A stretch of DNA of 64,000 nucleotides from Saccharicrinis sp963677345 (GTDB lineage: Bacteria > Bacteroidota > Bacteroidia > Bacteroidales > Marinilabiliaceae): the NCBI GenBank assembly GCA_963677345.2, contig CAXXLC010000005.1, positions 1 through 64,000 on the forward strand, in the 5' to 3' direction. The notes under the pieces are model-generated. The model searched no databases, was not told the DNA's origin, and saw nothing but the letters and a program-made list of their open reading frames with translations. This document shows, in pieces, positions 7,700 to 16,202 of this stretch. The position numbers and the translations under genes were made by a program. Each line of letters begins with the position of its first letter. The stretch's first letter is position 1.

Positions 7700-10600
7700 T
7701 TAAAGTTTTAATGACACATTGAAACCGAAATTACGTGAACTTGGATTTGCTGAATACTCTCCAAAATTACCTTTTAAGTCATTACCAAATGAAGACAATT
7801 CTGGATCAACAAAAGTATTGCTACTAGGTGTCCACAAAAATAAATTGTTTCCATAGACTGAAATTTTCAACCCTTTAACAGGAGTATTATTAAGCCATTT
7901 ATTTGGAACGTTATAAGATAAAACAACTGAACGCAGTTTCACATATGATTTATCAATCAGAAAACTACTTCCTAATTCTGGACCATCATTAAAATAATTG
8001 TAAATATTAGTAGCATCTAATGGAGTTGAATTCTCTACATAGGAAACAGTTCCGTCTTGATTAGATACTGCATTCACAGAATTAGGTACTACAAAAGGAT
8101 TACGATCATTAAAAGCAGTTTGCATTGCATTACCAGTAAAATAACTTATACTTTTGGTACGAGAATACATAATACCCCCCTGACGAACATCAAGATCAGC
8201 AGATAAACTAAGCCCTTTATAACGAAATGTAGAAGAAAATCCCATTTGATAATCATAGTTCATATCCCCTACGATTTGCATTTCAGACTCAGCAACAGGC
8301 AACCCTGTAGAGGCATTAACCACAATTTTTCCATCCTCTGTATATTGCGGAACCTCTGCTTTAAAAACACCAACTGGCTCACCAACGATAGCATACATAC
8401 CTGTACCTCCATTAAAGCCATAGATTAAGGCTTCTCCTCCTAATTCTTCAGGTAAGCTAACAACTTTACTCCAGTTTTTTCCAAAATTCCAACTTAAATC
8501 CCAAGAAAAACCTCCAATTTTGACAGGTGTTGTATTAACTAAAATTTCAATACCTTTATTTTCAACCTCTCCTAAATTGGTATTTTGAGCGGTATACCCT
8601 GAAGAATAATCCATATCTAACGAATATACTTGCTTATCGGTAGTTCTATTATAATAACTAGCATCAATATTAATTCTATTTTTCAAAAATGCAGTATTGA
8701 ATCCGACTTCAAATTCCGTTGTCATTTCAGGACTTAAAGTACTACTTCCTAAAACATTACCTACTGTATAAGCATCGTACCCTGCATTATTATATGGAAA
8801 ATTATATGAACCCCAATATCCCCTCGCTCCGGCTTGAGCATATACAGGATTTACCATATAAGGACTTGCATCATTCCCTGTTTTACCCCAAGCTAAACGT
8901 ACCTTTCCAAAATCTAAAACATTACTGTCTATAAGTTCTGAAAAGATAAAACTACCAGCTAAACCGTAATAAGCAAAAGAACGATTGTTTTTTGGTAAAG
9001 TTGAAGACCAATCATTACGAACATTAAATGTTAAGAATAACAATTCATTAAATGAAGATTCTAATTGACCATATAATCCCATCATACGGTGTAAACTTTC
9101 ATCAGTTGAAATTGAAGGAGTACTTGATGAGTTACTTAAGTTATACCATGTTGGTATGGTCAAATCTGTAATTCCTGAATATAATGAAGTTAATTTTCGT
9201 TCATTTCCATTAAAACCAACCAATGCATTAAACCCAAAATCGGCAATTTTCTTATTAAATGATACCATTACGTCTTGGTTAAGTTCCCGACGACGTATAA
9301 TTTGCTCAGAAACACTACCTGTTTCCCCAACAAAAGGACTATTAGTTCCTGATCCCTCTCCATTCGGTGTCCCATCATAAAAAAGAGCATAAAGATTAGG
9401 CTCCCCAGTATTTCTCTGACCTACAGAACTATCCAATCCAAAACGATACGACAATTTAAAATACTCTAAGAAATCATAATCCAACTGAAACTTACCATAC
9501 AAACGTTCTGATTCATAAGTATTTTGATAATTTTCTAACACATAATAAGGATTTGTAATTCCATATGGAGTATAATAATAACCCGGTTCATTAAATGGAT
9601 CGTCCATATCTGCTAAACTTATAATACTAACATCACGTGGTGTTTGCATTATACTATTGTACATAGATAATCCCTGACCTGTAGTCGCAAAACTATTTTG
9701 TTGATTTGCATAATTAATTGCAGTTGAAATTTTTAAATCACCAACTGTATGACTTGCATTTACAGTAAAAGTATATTTCTTATACGTATCGGCATCTGTT
9801 GGAATAATACCATCATTATCACTATAAGAACCATTTACATAATATGTACTATTTTCTGTCGCTCCATTAAAAGACAAACTATGACTTTGTCGAAAACCTG
9901 TATCGAAAAAATCCTTTATATTGTCTTCCATTGCAACGTAATCTTTTAATTTTTGAGAATTATTATAAACATTTCCCCAAAGTGCAGGCAGTCCATCAAA
10001 TTTAGGACCCCATGATCCATTTTCAATTTCAGTATGTTCCCTATACCACCCCATACCGAATTCATTTTGCATTTGGGGTAAACGAAGAAGTGTACTCCAT
10101 TGGGCTCCACCATTATATTCAACACCAAGTCCTTTATTTTTTGTTCCCTTCTTAGTTGTAATCATTACAACTCCATTTGCAGCACGACTACCATACAAAG
10201 CTGTTGCAGCAGCACCTTTTAATATGGTCATATTTTCAATATTATCAGGATTTACAGCTCCTGCACCATTACCAAAATCATAACCACTATTCAAACCATC
10301 ACTTGAAGTTACAGTACTATTATTCATTGGAACACCATCTATAACATATAATGGTTGATTAGATCCACTTAATGAACTAACACCACGTACAATTACAGAT
10401 TTTGAAGCTCCGGGATCCGAAGATGTTGAATTAATCTGAACTCCGGCAACTTTACCAGCCAATCCAGACATCATATCAGATGTACGTTTTTCTGTTAGGT
10501 TTTCACCACTAACAGACGTTGCAGCAAAGCCTAATGTTTTTTCCGAACGCTTTATACCCATTGCTGTAACGACAACCTCATCAATGTTCTTTGTATCAGA

Positions 10601-10888
10601 CTTCAATGTTACATTAATGGTTGCTTGACCTGTATAAGCGACTTCTTGCATCTCCATTCCTACAAACGTAAATACAATAGCCGTGGCATCTTCCGGTACG
10701 TTTAGATTATACATACCATCCGGACGAGAAATCGTCCCTATTGTTGTGCCCTTTACAATAATAGATACTCCAGGTATTGCCTCACCAAGATCATCGACAA
10801 CTTTTCCTGAAATAGCTTTTGTTTGGGCTGAGAGTGTCTGCAATCCTACAAACAGGATCATAGACAGAAATAATGCTAATTTCCGCAT
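7700..10888 (-). CDS. SusC/RagA-type TonB-dependent outer-membrane transporter
   Basis: 1062 residues, the usual length of the family. A signal peptide ends near TLSAQ (about residue 22), followed by a carboxypeptidase-regulatory-like domain (about 25-100; SGKVVDDLGEAIPGVSI), a TonB-box-like DEVVVTAMG (103-111), the plug with LYVIDGVPMNN (180-190), and a long beta-barrel ending in NFGFNVSLKL with a terminal hydrophobic residue pattern. It imports a substrate through the outer membrane using TonB energy, with SusD as its lid. It is the first gene of a four-gene operon read leftwards. No anti-sigma factor gene is adjacent. Confidence 0.95.
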   Translation of the reverse strand: MRKLALFLSMILFVGLQTLSAQTKAISGKVVDDLGEAIPGVSIIVKGTTIGTISRPDGMYNLNVPEDATAIVFTFVGMEMQEVAYTGQATINVTLKSDTKNIDEVVVTAMGIKRSEKTLGFAATSVSGENLTEKRTSDMMSGLAGKVAGVQINSTSSDPGASKSVIVRGVSSLSGSNQPLYVIDGVPMNNSTVTSSDGLNSGYDFGNGAGAVNPDNIENMTILKGAAATALYGSRAANGVVMITTKKGTKNKGLGVEYNGGAQWSTLLRLPQMQNEFGMGWYREHTEIENGSWGPKFDGLPALWGNVYNNSQKLKDYVAMEDNIKDFFDTGFRQSHSLSFNGATENSTYYVNGSYSDNDGIIPTDADTYKKYTFTVNASHTVGDLKISTAINYANQQNSFATTGQGLSMYNSIMQTPRDVSIISLADMDDPFNEPGYYYTPYGITNPYYVLENYQNTYESERLYGKFQLDYDFLEYFKLSYRFGLDSSVGQRNTGEPNLYALFYDGTPNGEGSGTNSPFVGETGSVSEQIIRRRELNQDVMVSFNKKIADFGFNALVGFNGNERKLTSLYSGITDLTIPTWYNLSNSSSTPSISTDESLHRMMGLYGQLESSFNELLFLTFNVRNDWSSTLPKNNRSFAYYGLAGSFIFSELIDSNVLDFGKVRLAWGKTGNDASPYMVNPVYAQAGARGYWGSYNFPYNNAGYDAYTVGNVLGSSTLSPEMTTEFEVGFNTAFLKNRINIDASYYNRTTDKQVYSLDMDYSSGYTAQNTNLGEVENKGIEILVNTTPVKIGGFSWDLSWNFGKNWSKVVSLPEELGGEALIYGFNGGTGMYAIVGEPVGVFKAEVPQYTEDGKIVVNASTGLPVAESEMQIVGDMNYDYQMGFSSTFRYKGLSLSADLDVRQGGIMYSRTKSISYFTGNAMQTAFNDRNPFVVPNSVNAVSNQDGTVSYVENSTPLDATNIYNYFNDGPELGSSFLIDKSYVKLRSVVLSYNVPNKWLNNTPVKGLKISVYGNNLFLWTPSSNTFVDPELSSFGNDLKGNFGEYSANPSSRNFGFNVSLKL

Positions 10889-11160
10889 AAAACAAAAGGT
10901 TTAAATTAATAATTGTGTATTTAATTATATAGATAATTCAAAAGAACATAACATGAAACATGAATTCATGCCATACTAAGTACCTAAGATGCAAGCTAAT
11001 ACATCCTTAATCAAACGATAATAGAAAATTCCTTAAGAATACTGAGATTTTTGTATAGTAATATTCATAACGATTAAAGGTTTTTATTAATTGGTAAATT
11101 TGTGAGTTATTAATTAGTTACAAAAAGCGGGGGAACGCTTACAATTTGTAAACTTTACGA

Positions 11161-11189
11161 CAAATATATAATAAAAATCTAATAGTCAA
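11161..11189 (-). promoter_or_regulatory. probable promoter of the susC operon
   Basis: On the minus strand a TATATTTG box (11168-11161) matches the Bacteroidota -7 consensus TAnnTTTG. A TTG element lies 18 bases upstream (11189-11187); the consensus spacing is 19. The leader before susC would be about 260 nt and contains an AAGCG...CGCTT hairpin at 11125-11140. Confidence 0.45.
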
Positions 11190-11461
11190 AACCACTCTTT
11201 AACATATCTTAACTCAAACATATATCCATTCAAGACTCCAAACCTAAGCAAACCCACTATATATCAGAATACAGAAGCATTAGAACAACAAATATAAAAT
11301 AACATTTTTTTTCAACAAATAGCGTATAAAAATATAGATTCAACTTATAAATGCAACTATTTTCAAAATACACCCCTGAAAAAAAGGCTCTCCCTGTTAA
11401 TTTACAATAATCCAAACAAACAACCCACTCTGTTAATAAAAAACCAAAGTATACAAACAAA

Positions 11462-11496
11462 AAAAAGGCCACCTTAAAAGGCAGCCTTTTTATTTA
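11462..11496 (-). terminator. terminator of the methylmalonyl-CoA decarboxylase operon
   Basis: On the minus strand AAAAAGGCTGCCTT and AAGGTGGCCTTTTTT form a stem of about 11 bp with two G-T pairs and a short loop, ending in a run of T. It lies 20-55 bases behind the stop of the sodium-pump gene. Confidence 0.7.
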
Positions 11497-11517
11497 TAAT
11501 ATACAGTCAAGAACAAA

Positions 11518-12777
11518 CTACATCAAGAAACTCAACATGATACCTGCAGCTACAGCCGAACCAATAACACCAGAAACATTAGGTGCCATGGCATGCATTA
11601 GCAAGTGGTTAGTAGGATCTGTTTTTAAACCTTCTACCTGAGCAACACGAGCCGAATCAGGCACAGCAGAAACACCAGCAGCACCAATCAATGGATTGAT
11701 TTTGTTTTCTTTTTTAAGGAATAAGTTCATAATTCTTGCAAATACCAAACCTCCGGCAGTTGCAATAATAAAAGAAAGTGCTCCTAAACCAAATATCTTT
11801 ATCGAATCTAAGGTAAGAAAAACATCAGCCTGAGTAGATGCTCCCACAGTTACCCCTAATAAAATGGTAACAATATTAATTAATGAATTCCTGGCAGTAT
11901 CAGCTAATCTTTCTGTTACTCCGGATTCTTTTAACAAATTACCAAAAAACAACATCCCTAACAAAGGTAATGCAGAAGGAGAAATAAACGTTGTTAATAA
12001 CAATCCTATCAACGGAAACAATATTTTTTCTGTTGTAGATACAGCTCTTGGCGGCTTCATCCTGATAGCACGCTCCTTTTTAGGAACAAGTAATCTCATA
12101 ACCGGAGGCTGAATAACAGGTACTAAAGCCATATACGAGTATGCAGCAATAGCGATTGCCCCCATTAAATGAGGAGCTAACTTTGAAGATAAGAAAATAG
12201 CCGTAGGGCCATCAGCTCCACCAATAATAGCTATAGCTCCAGCTTCTTTAGGAAGGAAACCTAAAGCAGAAGCACCTAAAAATGTTCCAAAAATACCTAT
12301 CTGGGCTGCTGCTCCTAAAATCATCAACTTAGGATTTGAAATCAGAGATGAAAAATCAGTCATAGCTCCAATACCCAGGAAGATCAAAGGAGGATACACC
12401 CCTTGCTTCACTCCAAAATACAGATAATTCAGAACAGAACCTTCTTCATACAACCCTATTTTATACCCGGTTAAAAAAGGAATATTTCCAAGAATAACAC
12501 CTGTCCCAATAGGAATCAACAACAAGGGTTCATAATCATATTTAATTGCAAGAAAAATAAAAAACAATCCAACTGCAATCATAATCACGTGCGTATACTG
12601 CACATTGGCAAATCCGGTAGACTTCCATAAAGAAGTTAACCCTTGTAAAATTCCACCATCGGCAGAGGCCGTAGCAGAACTAACAGCAGCACTAATATCT
12701 GTTCCAAAAGCAACCTGAAAGCAGAATAAAATTGCTACAGCAAAATAAAACGTAACTAACTTCCTCATGCTATTCAA
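11518..12777 (-). CDS. oadB: sodium-ion-translocating decarboxylase beta subunit
   Basis: A 419-residue integral membrane protein with many hydrophobic helices. It has the family motif GGADGPTAIF (about residues 190-200) and the conserved C-terminal segment NPLIGAAGVSAVPDSARV with NHLLMHAMAPNV, known from OadB/MmdB/GcdB. It couples decarboxylation of carboxybiotin to sodium export. An extra N-terminal hydrophobic segment ending near VAFGTD could be a signal peptide; internal starts further in are possible. Its start overlaps the biotin-carrier gene by 8 bp, so the two are probably translationally coupled. Neighbours indicate methylmalonyl-CoA rather than oxaloacetate as substrate. Confidence 0.92.
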   Translation of the reverse strand: MNSMRKLVTFYFAVAILFCFQVAFGTDISAAVSSATASADGGILQGLTSLWKSTGFANVQYTHVIMIAVGLFFIFLAIKYDYEPLLLIPIGTGVILGNIPFLTGYKIGLYEEGSVLNYLYFGVKQGVYPPLIFLGIGAMTDFSSLISNPKLMILGAAAQIGIFGTFLGASALGFLPKEAGAIAIIGGADGPTAIFLSSKLAPHLMGAIAIAAYSYMALVPVIQPPVMRLLVPKKERAIRMKPPRAVSTTEKILFPLIGLLLTTFISPSALPLLGMLFFGNLLKESGVTERLADTARNSLINIVTILLGVTVGASTQADVFLTLDSIKIFGLGALSFIIATAGGLVFARIMNLFLKKENKINPLIGAAGVSAVPDSARVAQVEGLKTDPTNHLLMHAMAPNVSGVIGSAVAAGIMLSFLM

Positions 12778-13192
12778 ATTCTATTAAAATATCGTTTTGC
12801 AGAACGGCATCACCAATGGCTACTTTAACGTTTTTAACAACAGCATCTTTCTCTGCCAAAACATTATTTTCCATTTTCATGGCTTCCATTACAAGTAACA
12901 CATCTCCTTTTTTCACAGCATCTCCCACTGCAACATTTAATTTGAAGATATTACCAGGAAGTGGGGCTTTAATAGCTCCTGCCCCTGTAGCCTTGTTAGG
13001 CACAGCTCCTTCACCCGGTTTACGCTCTACCTCCTTACGAACTAATTTTGGAGTTTTGGTTTTCTTAACCTCCTGGTTAATCTCAACCTCATAAGCGGTT
13101 CCATTCACAACTATAGTAGCTAAAGAATCTTCAAAATCCTTTACTTCTACATTATATTTATTACCATTTACGGTAAAACCAAATTTTTTCAT
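12770..13192 (-). CDS. mmdC: biotin carboxyl carrier subunit of methylmalonyl-CoA decarboxylase
   Basis: 140 residues. The C-terminal half is a biotinyl domain with the target motif EAMKME; the biotin-accepting lysine is Lys106. A Pro/Lys-rich linker (about 42-75) connects it to a short N-terminal domain starting MKKFGFTVNGNKYNVEV. It shuttles the carboxyl group from the carboxyltransferase to the membrane pump. The family name varies (OadA C-terminus, GcdC, MmdC, AccB-like); the assignment rests on the neighbours. It precedes and overlaps the beta-subunit gene. Confidence 0.88.
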   Translation of the reverse strand: MKKFGFTVNGNKYNVEVKDFEDSLATIVVNGTAYEVEINQEVKKTKTPKLVRKEVERKPGEGAVPNKATGAGAIKAPLPGNIFKLNVAVGDAVKKGDVLLVMEAMKMENNVLAEKDAVVKNVKVAIGDAVLQNDILIEFE

Positions 13193-13343
13193 AGGTCTAA
13201 AATTTGTTTTTAAATTACCATATGCAACTCCCCAACATAATCATCCCCCTTCTTGAGAAAATGAACGGATGGCTCGTTTCATCTGATTAAATTTATTTTC
13301 AACGGTAAGATGGAACTTGCCGGGAAACAATCACCTTCCTGCG

Positions 13344-13360
13344 TGAGTAAGCTTTACTCA
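13344..13360 (-). other. intercistronic stem-loop
   Basis: TGAGTAA and TTACTCA form a perfect 7-bp stem with a 3-nt loop in the 199-bp gap between the OadG-like gene and the biotin-carrier gene. The gap also has two direct copies of ATGGCTC(G/A)TTTCATCT (about 13268 and 13360). No T-run follows, so processing or stability is more likely than termination. Confidence 0.45.
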
Positions 13361-13391
13361 TGGCTCATTTCATCTCTATTATTAATAACGA

Positions 13392-13739
13392 CTATTTTGG
13401 AAATCCCATATTATTCATACCATAAAGCTTAGAGCTCCATGGAGAATAACGCCTGCGCACTTGCTTAATCGTAATTACATTACTTTCATCATCATGATTT
13501 TCATTCAAATACATATATAAAGCAGCTGCAATCACAGCATTGGTTTCACCGGATATTTCCAGTTGATCGTCAGTAACTCCGGCCTTTCCTTTTTCTCTGA
13601 GATTCCTTTTAATGCCCCAATGAATAAGTTTTGGCACCGTTAAAAATATCCCTACTAAAAAAAGTAAAGCAGCAAAAACAATCACCCAACCAAGTATGGT
13701 AATTGTCCACGTTGTTGAATCAACAATTAAAAAATTCAT
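13392..13739 (-). CDS. OadG-like small membrane subunit of the decarboxylase
   Basis: 115 residues: one transmembrane segment (about residues 13-35; ITILGWVIVFAALLFLVGIF) followed by a charged cytoplasmic tail. The tail has SGETNAVIAAALYMYLNE and ends with RRYSPWSSKLYG, features typical of the gamma/delta subunits that anchor the soluble carboxyltransferase to the pump (OadG_1/MmdD type). It lies 18 bp behind the carboxyltransferase gene. Confidence 0.8.
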   Translation of the reverse strand: MNFLIVDSTTWTITILGWVIVFAALLFLVGIFLTVPKLIHWGIKRNLREKGKAGVTDDQLEISGETNAVIAAALYMYLNENHDDESNVITIKQVRRRYSPWSSKLYGMNNMGFPK

Positions 13740-13757
13740 TCTTACTATTTTTAGTGA

Positions 13758-15318
13758 TTACAATGGAATATTACCGTGTTTTTTCGGAGGCAAACTCAAT
13801 TTCTTAGTTTGAAGACCTTGTAAACCCCTGATGATTCTGAAACGAGAATTACGTGGTTCAATCACATCATCAATATAACCGTAAGAGGCAGCCTGATATG
13901 GATTTGCAAATTTTTCCACGTATTCAGCTTCTTTATCAGCAGCATATTTTGCTTTTTCTGCAGGATCTTCAATCTTAGACATTGCTCTACCTTCAAGAAC
14001 TTCAATAGCTCCTTTAGCACCCATAACAGCAATCTCTGCTGATGGCCATGCATAATTTAAATCACCTCTAAGTTGCTTACAACTCATCACATCATGAGCA
14101 CCACCATATGATTTACGTAATGTTACAGTAATCTTAGGAACAGTAGCCTCACCATAAGCAAACATTAACTTAGCTCCGTGAGTGATAATACCAGCATACT
14201 CTTGTCCACTACCAGGTAAAAATCCAGGAACATCAACTAAAGTAAGAATAGGAATATTAAATGCATCACAGAAACGAACAAAACGAGCTGCTTTTCTAGA
14301 AGCATCACAATCTAACACCCCGGCAAGGAAACTTGGCTGGTTAGCAACAACACCTACCGATTGACCACCCATGCGGCAGAATCCTACAATAATATTTTTA
14401 GCATAATTACGGTGAACTTCTAAAAATTCATTATGGTCAGCCATAGCATAAATAACCTCTTTCATATCGTATGGCTGGTTTGGATTGTCAGGAATAATTG
14501 TATTCAAAACATCATCCATACGATCGATAGGATCGGTAGCTTCTAAAATAGGTGCTTCTTCTAAATTATTTTGAGGCAAAATATGATAAAAGCTTTCTGA
14601 TCAACATGATTCCCTCTTCTTCGTTATCCAGCATAAAATGAGACACACCCGATTTTGAAGCATGAACAGAAGCCCCACCAAGATCCTCAGTAGTAATATC
14701 TTCACCAGTTACTGTTTTAACGACTTTAGGTCCGGTAACGAACATATAACTGCTATTTTCAGTCATCATAATAAAGTCAGTTAATGCTGGAGAATATACA
14801 GCACCACCGGCACAAGGACCAAAAATGGCAGAAATCTGAGGAATTACACCTGAGGCCTCGATGTTACGTTGGAAAATCTCAGCATAACCAGCTAAAGAAG
14901 TAACACCTTCCTGAATACGAGCACCACCACTATCATTGATTCCAATAACAGGTGCACCCACTTTCATGGCCATATCCATCACTTTACAGATTTTTTGTGC
15001 GAAAGTCTCCGATAAAGATCCTCCTAAAACCGTAAAGTCCTGTGCAAACAAAAATACTACTCTTCCGTCGATAGTACCCTGACCAGTAACAACACCATCA
15101 CCTAAAAATTTTGTTTTCTCCATACCGAAGTTAACACAACGGTGAGTAACAAACATATCAAACTCTTCAAAACTACCATCATCAACAAGCATTTCAATAC
15201 GCTCGCGGGCAGTCATTTTCCCTTTTGCATGTTGGCTGTCAATTCTTTTCTGACCACCACCTAATTTTGCTTCAGTACGAAGGTCAATTAGTTTTTTAAT
15301 TTTATCTTGATTAGACAT
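13758..15318 (-). pseudogene. mmdA: methylmalonyl-CoA decarboxylase carboxyltransferase (alpha) subunit, frameshifted
   Basis: Two frames encode one protein. The first (15318 to 14566, 250 residues) runs from MSNQDKIKKLIDLR through GGSLSE, GGARIQEG and GPCAGGAVYSPALTDF to LLSYFASK, then a stop. The second continues from PQNNLEEAPILEA at about 14576 to the normal end (KKHGNIPL, 13758), with GGQSVGVVANQPSFLAG and DVPGFLPGSGQE. Removing one T from a four-base run (14578-14581) makes the junction LLSYLPQNN and gives 519 residues, the usual length of the family. The enzyme moves the carboxyl group of methylmalonyl-CoA to biotin. Both halves look under full constraint, so a sequence error or very recent mutation is more likely than old decay. 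The second frame has only a TTG as a start. Confidence 0.88.
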
Positions 15319-15342
15319 TGAATCTTTTTAAAAATGATTTAA

Positions 15343-15753
15343 TTATTTAGAAGGATCTTCACACAATTCAGTCAATACACCAAATGTTGATTTTGGATGT
15401 AAGAAACCAATATTTAAACCTTCAGCTCCTTTACGAGGCGTTTTATCAATTACTTTTACACCTGCTTCCTGAATAGCAATTAATTTCTCAGCTAAGTTTT
15501 CTACTGCAAAAGCGACATGATGAACTCCTTCACCCTTCTTTTCAATAAATTTTCCTACTGGTCCTTCAGGATCTGTAGACTCTAACAATTCTATTTTAGT
15601 TTGTCCTACCATAAAAAAAGCAGTTTTAACTTTTTGTTCTGGTACTTCTTCAATAGCATAACATTCTAAACCGAATGCTTTTTCGTAAAACGGAATCGCT
15701 GCGTCTATACTTTTTACTGCAATACCAATGTGCTCAATGTGCGATGGCTTCAT
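15343..15753 (-). CDS. mce: methylmalonyl-CoA epimerase
   Basis: 136 residues with the vicinal-oxygen-chelate fold. Metal ligands expected in the family are visible: His8 in HIEHIGIAV, a His in GEGVHHVAF and a Glu in FGVLTELCEDP at the C-terminus. It interconverts the (R) and (S) forms of methylmalonyl-CoA. It is the first gene of the operon, and its pairing with the decarboxylase subunits identifies the operon as part of the succinate-propionate pathway. It is 24 bp ahead of the carboxyltransferase gene. Confidence 0.93.
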   Translation of the reverse strand: MKPSHIEHIGIAVKSIDAAIPFYEKAFGLECYAIEEVPEQKVKTAFFMVGQTKIELLESTDPEGPVGKFIEKKGEGVHHVAFAVENLAEKLIAIQEAGVKVIDKTPRKGAEGLNIGFLHPKSTFGVLTELCEDPSK

Positions 15754-16202
15754 ATTAATTAAATTTTATGTGTTATATATTTTTTAATTGATGATCATAA
15801 AAAAAGCCATTCTCACGACAGCCATTTTTACAATACTTACATATTTTAATATTCTCAATTTATCACTTTATTAAAACAGAGCTACAAAATTATAATTTAA
15901 TATCACCCTAACCTTAAAATATTACTAAAAAAAAATTGTTTTACAACATATATAATTAAGGTAAATAAGTTAAATATCAACCTGTTATAAAACACTCAAG
16001 ATGTAAAATTAACCAAAATTTTATTAAAGAAAAAATTCTTTATTAGCTTATATTCAAGCAAATTAGAATCATATAATTTGATAAATTTACAAAAAAACAC
16101 CCCGACAAACACTTTAAATACCGAAGCTTAATTATCTCTTTGTAAAAGAAACCAGTCAATTATTATTATTTTTGTAGATAATACATACAATAATTCACAT
16201 TC
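15754..16202. other. divergent intergenic region
   Basis: 449 bp between the leftward mce operon and the rightward peptidase gene. A minus-strand TAATTTTG (15892-15885) and a plus-strand TATTTTTG (16167-16174) match the -7 consensus TAnnTTTG, but neither has a well-spaced TTG upstream. AAGCCATT...AGCCATTTTT near 15803-15832 is a direct, not inverted, repeat. No gene is seen. Confidence 0.5.

Larger units (their letters stand above)
10889..11517. other. gap between susC leader and the decarboxylase operon terminator
   Basis: Besides the promoter, the leader hairpin and the terminator I see no gene. The open frame of 71 codons at 11257-11472 lies in AT-rich DNA, has no recognisable domain and overlaps the terminator. 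Confidence 0.6.

Noticed and set aside
11257..11472. 71-codon open frame on the minus strand
   Set aside because: Composition reflects AT-rich spacer DNA and it overlaps a terminator.
14566..14590. Programmed frameshift in mmdA
   Set aside because: The site lacks a known slippery sequence such as the prfB CTTTGA context, and single-base insertions of the same kind occur in three other genes; sequence error or recent mutation is simpler.
15803..15832. Terminator-like AAGCCATT...GCCATTTTT ahead of mce
   Set aside because: The two GCCATT strings are in direct orientation and cannot pair.
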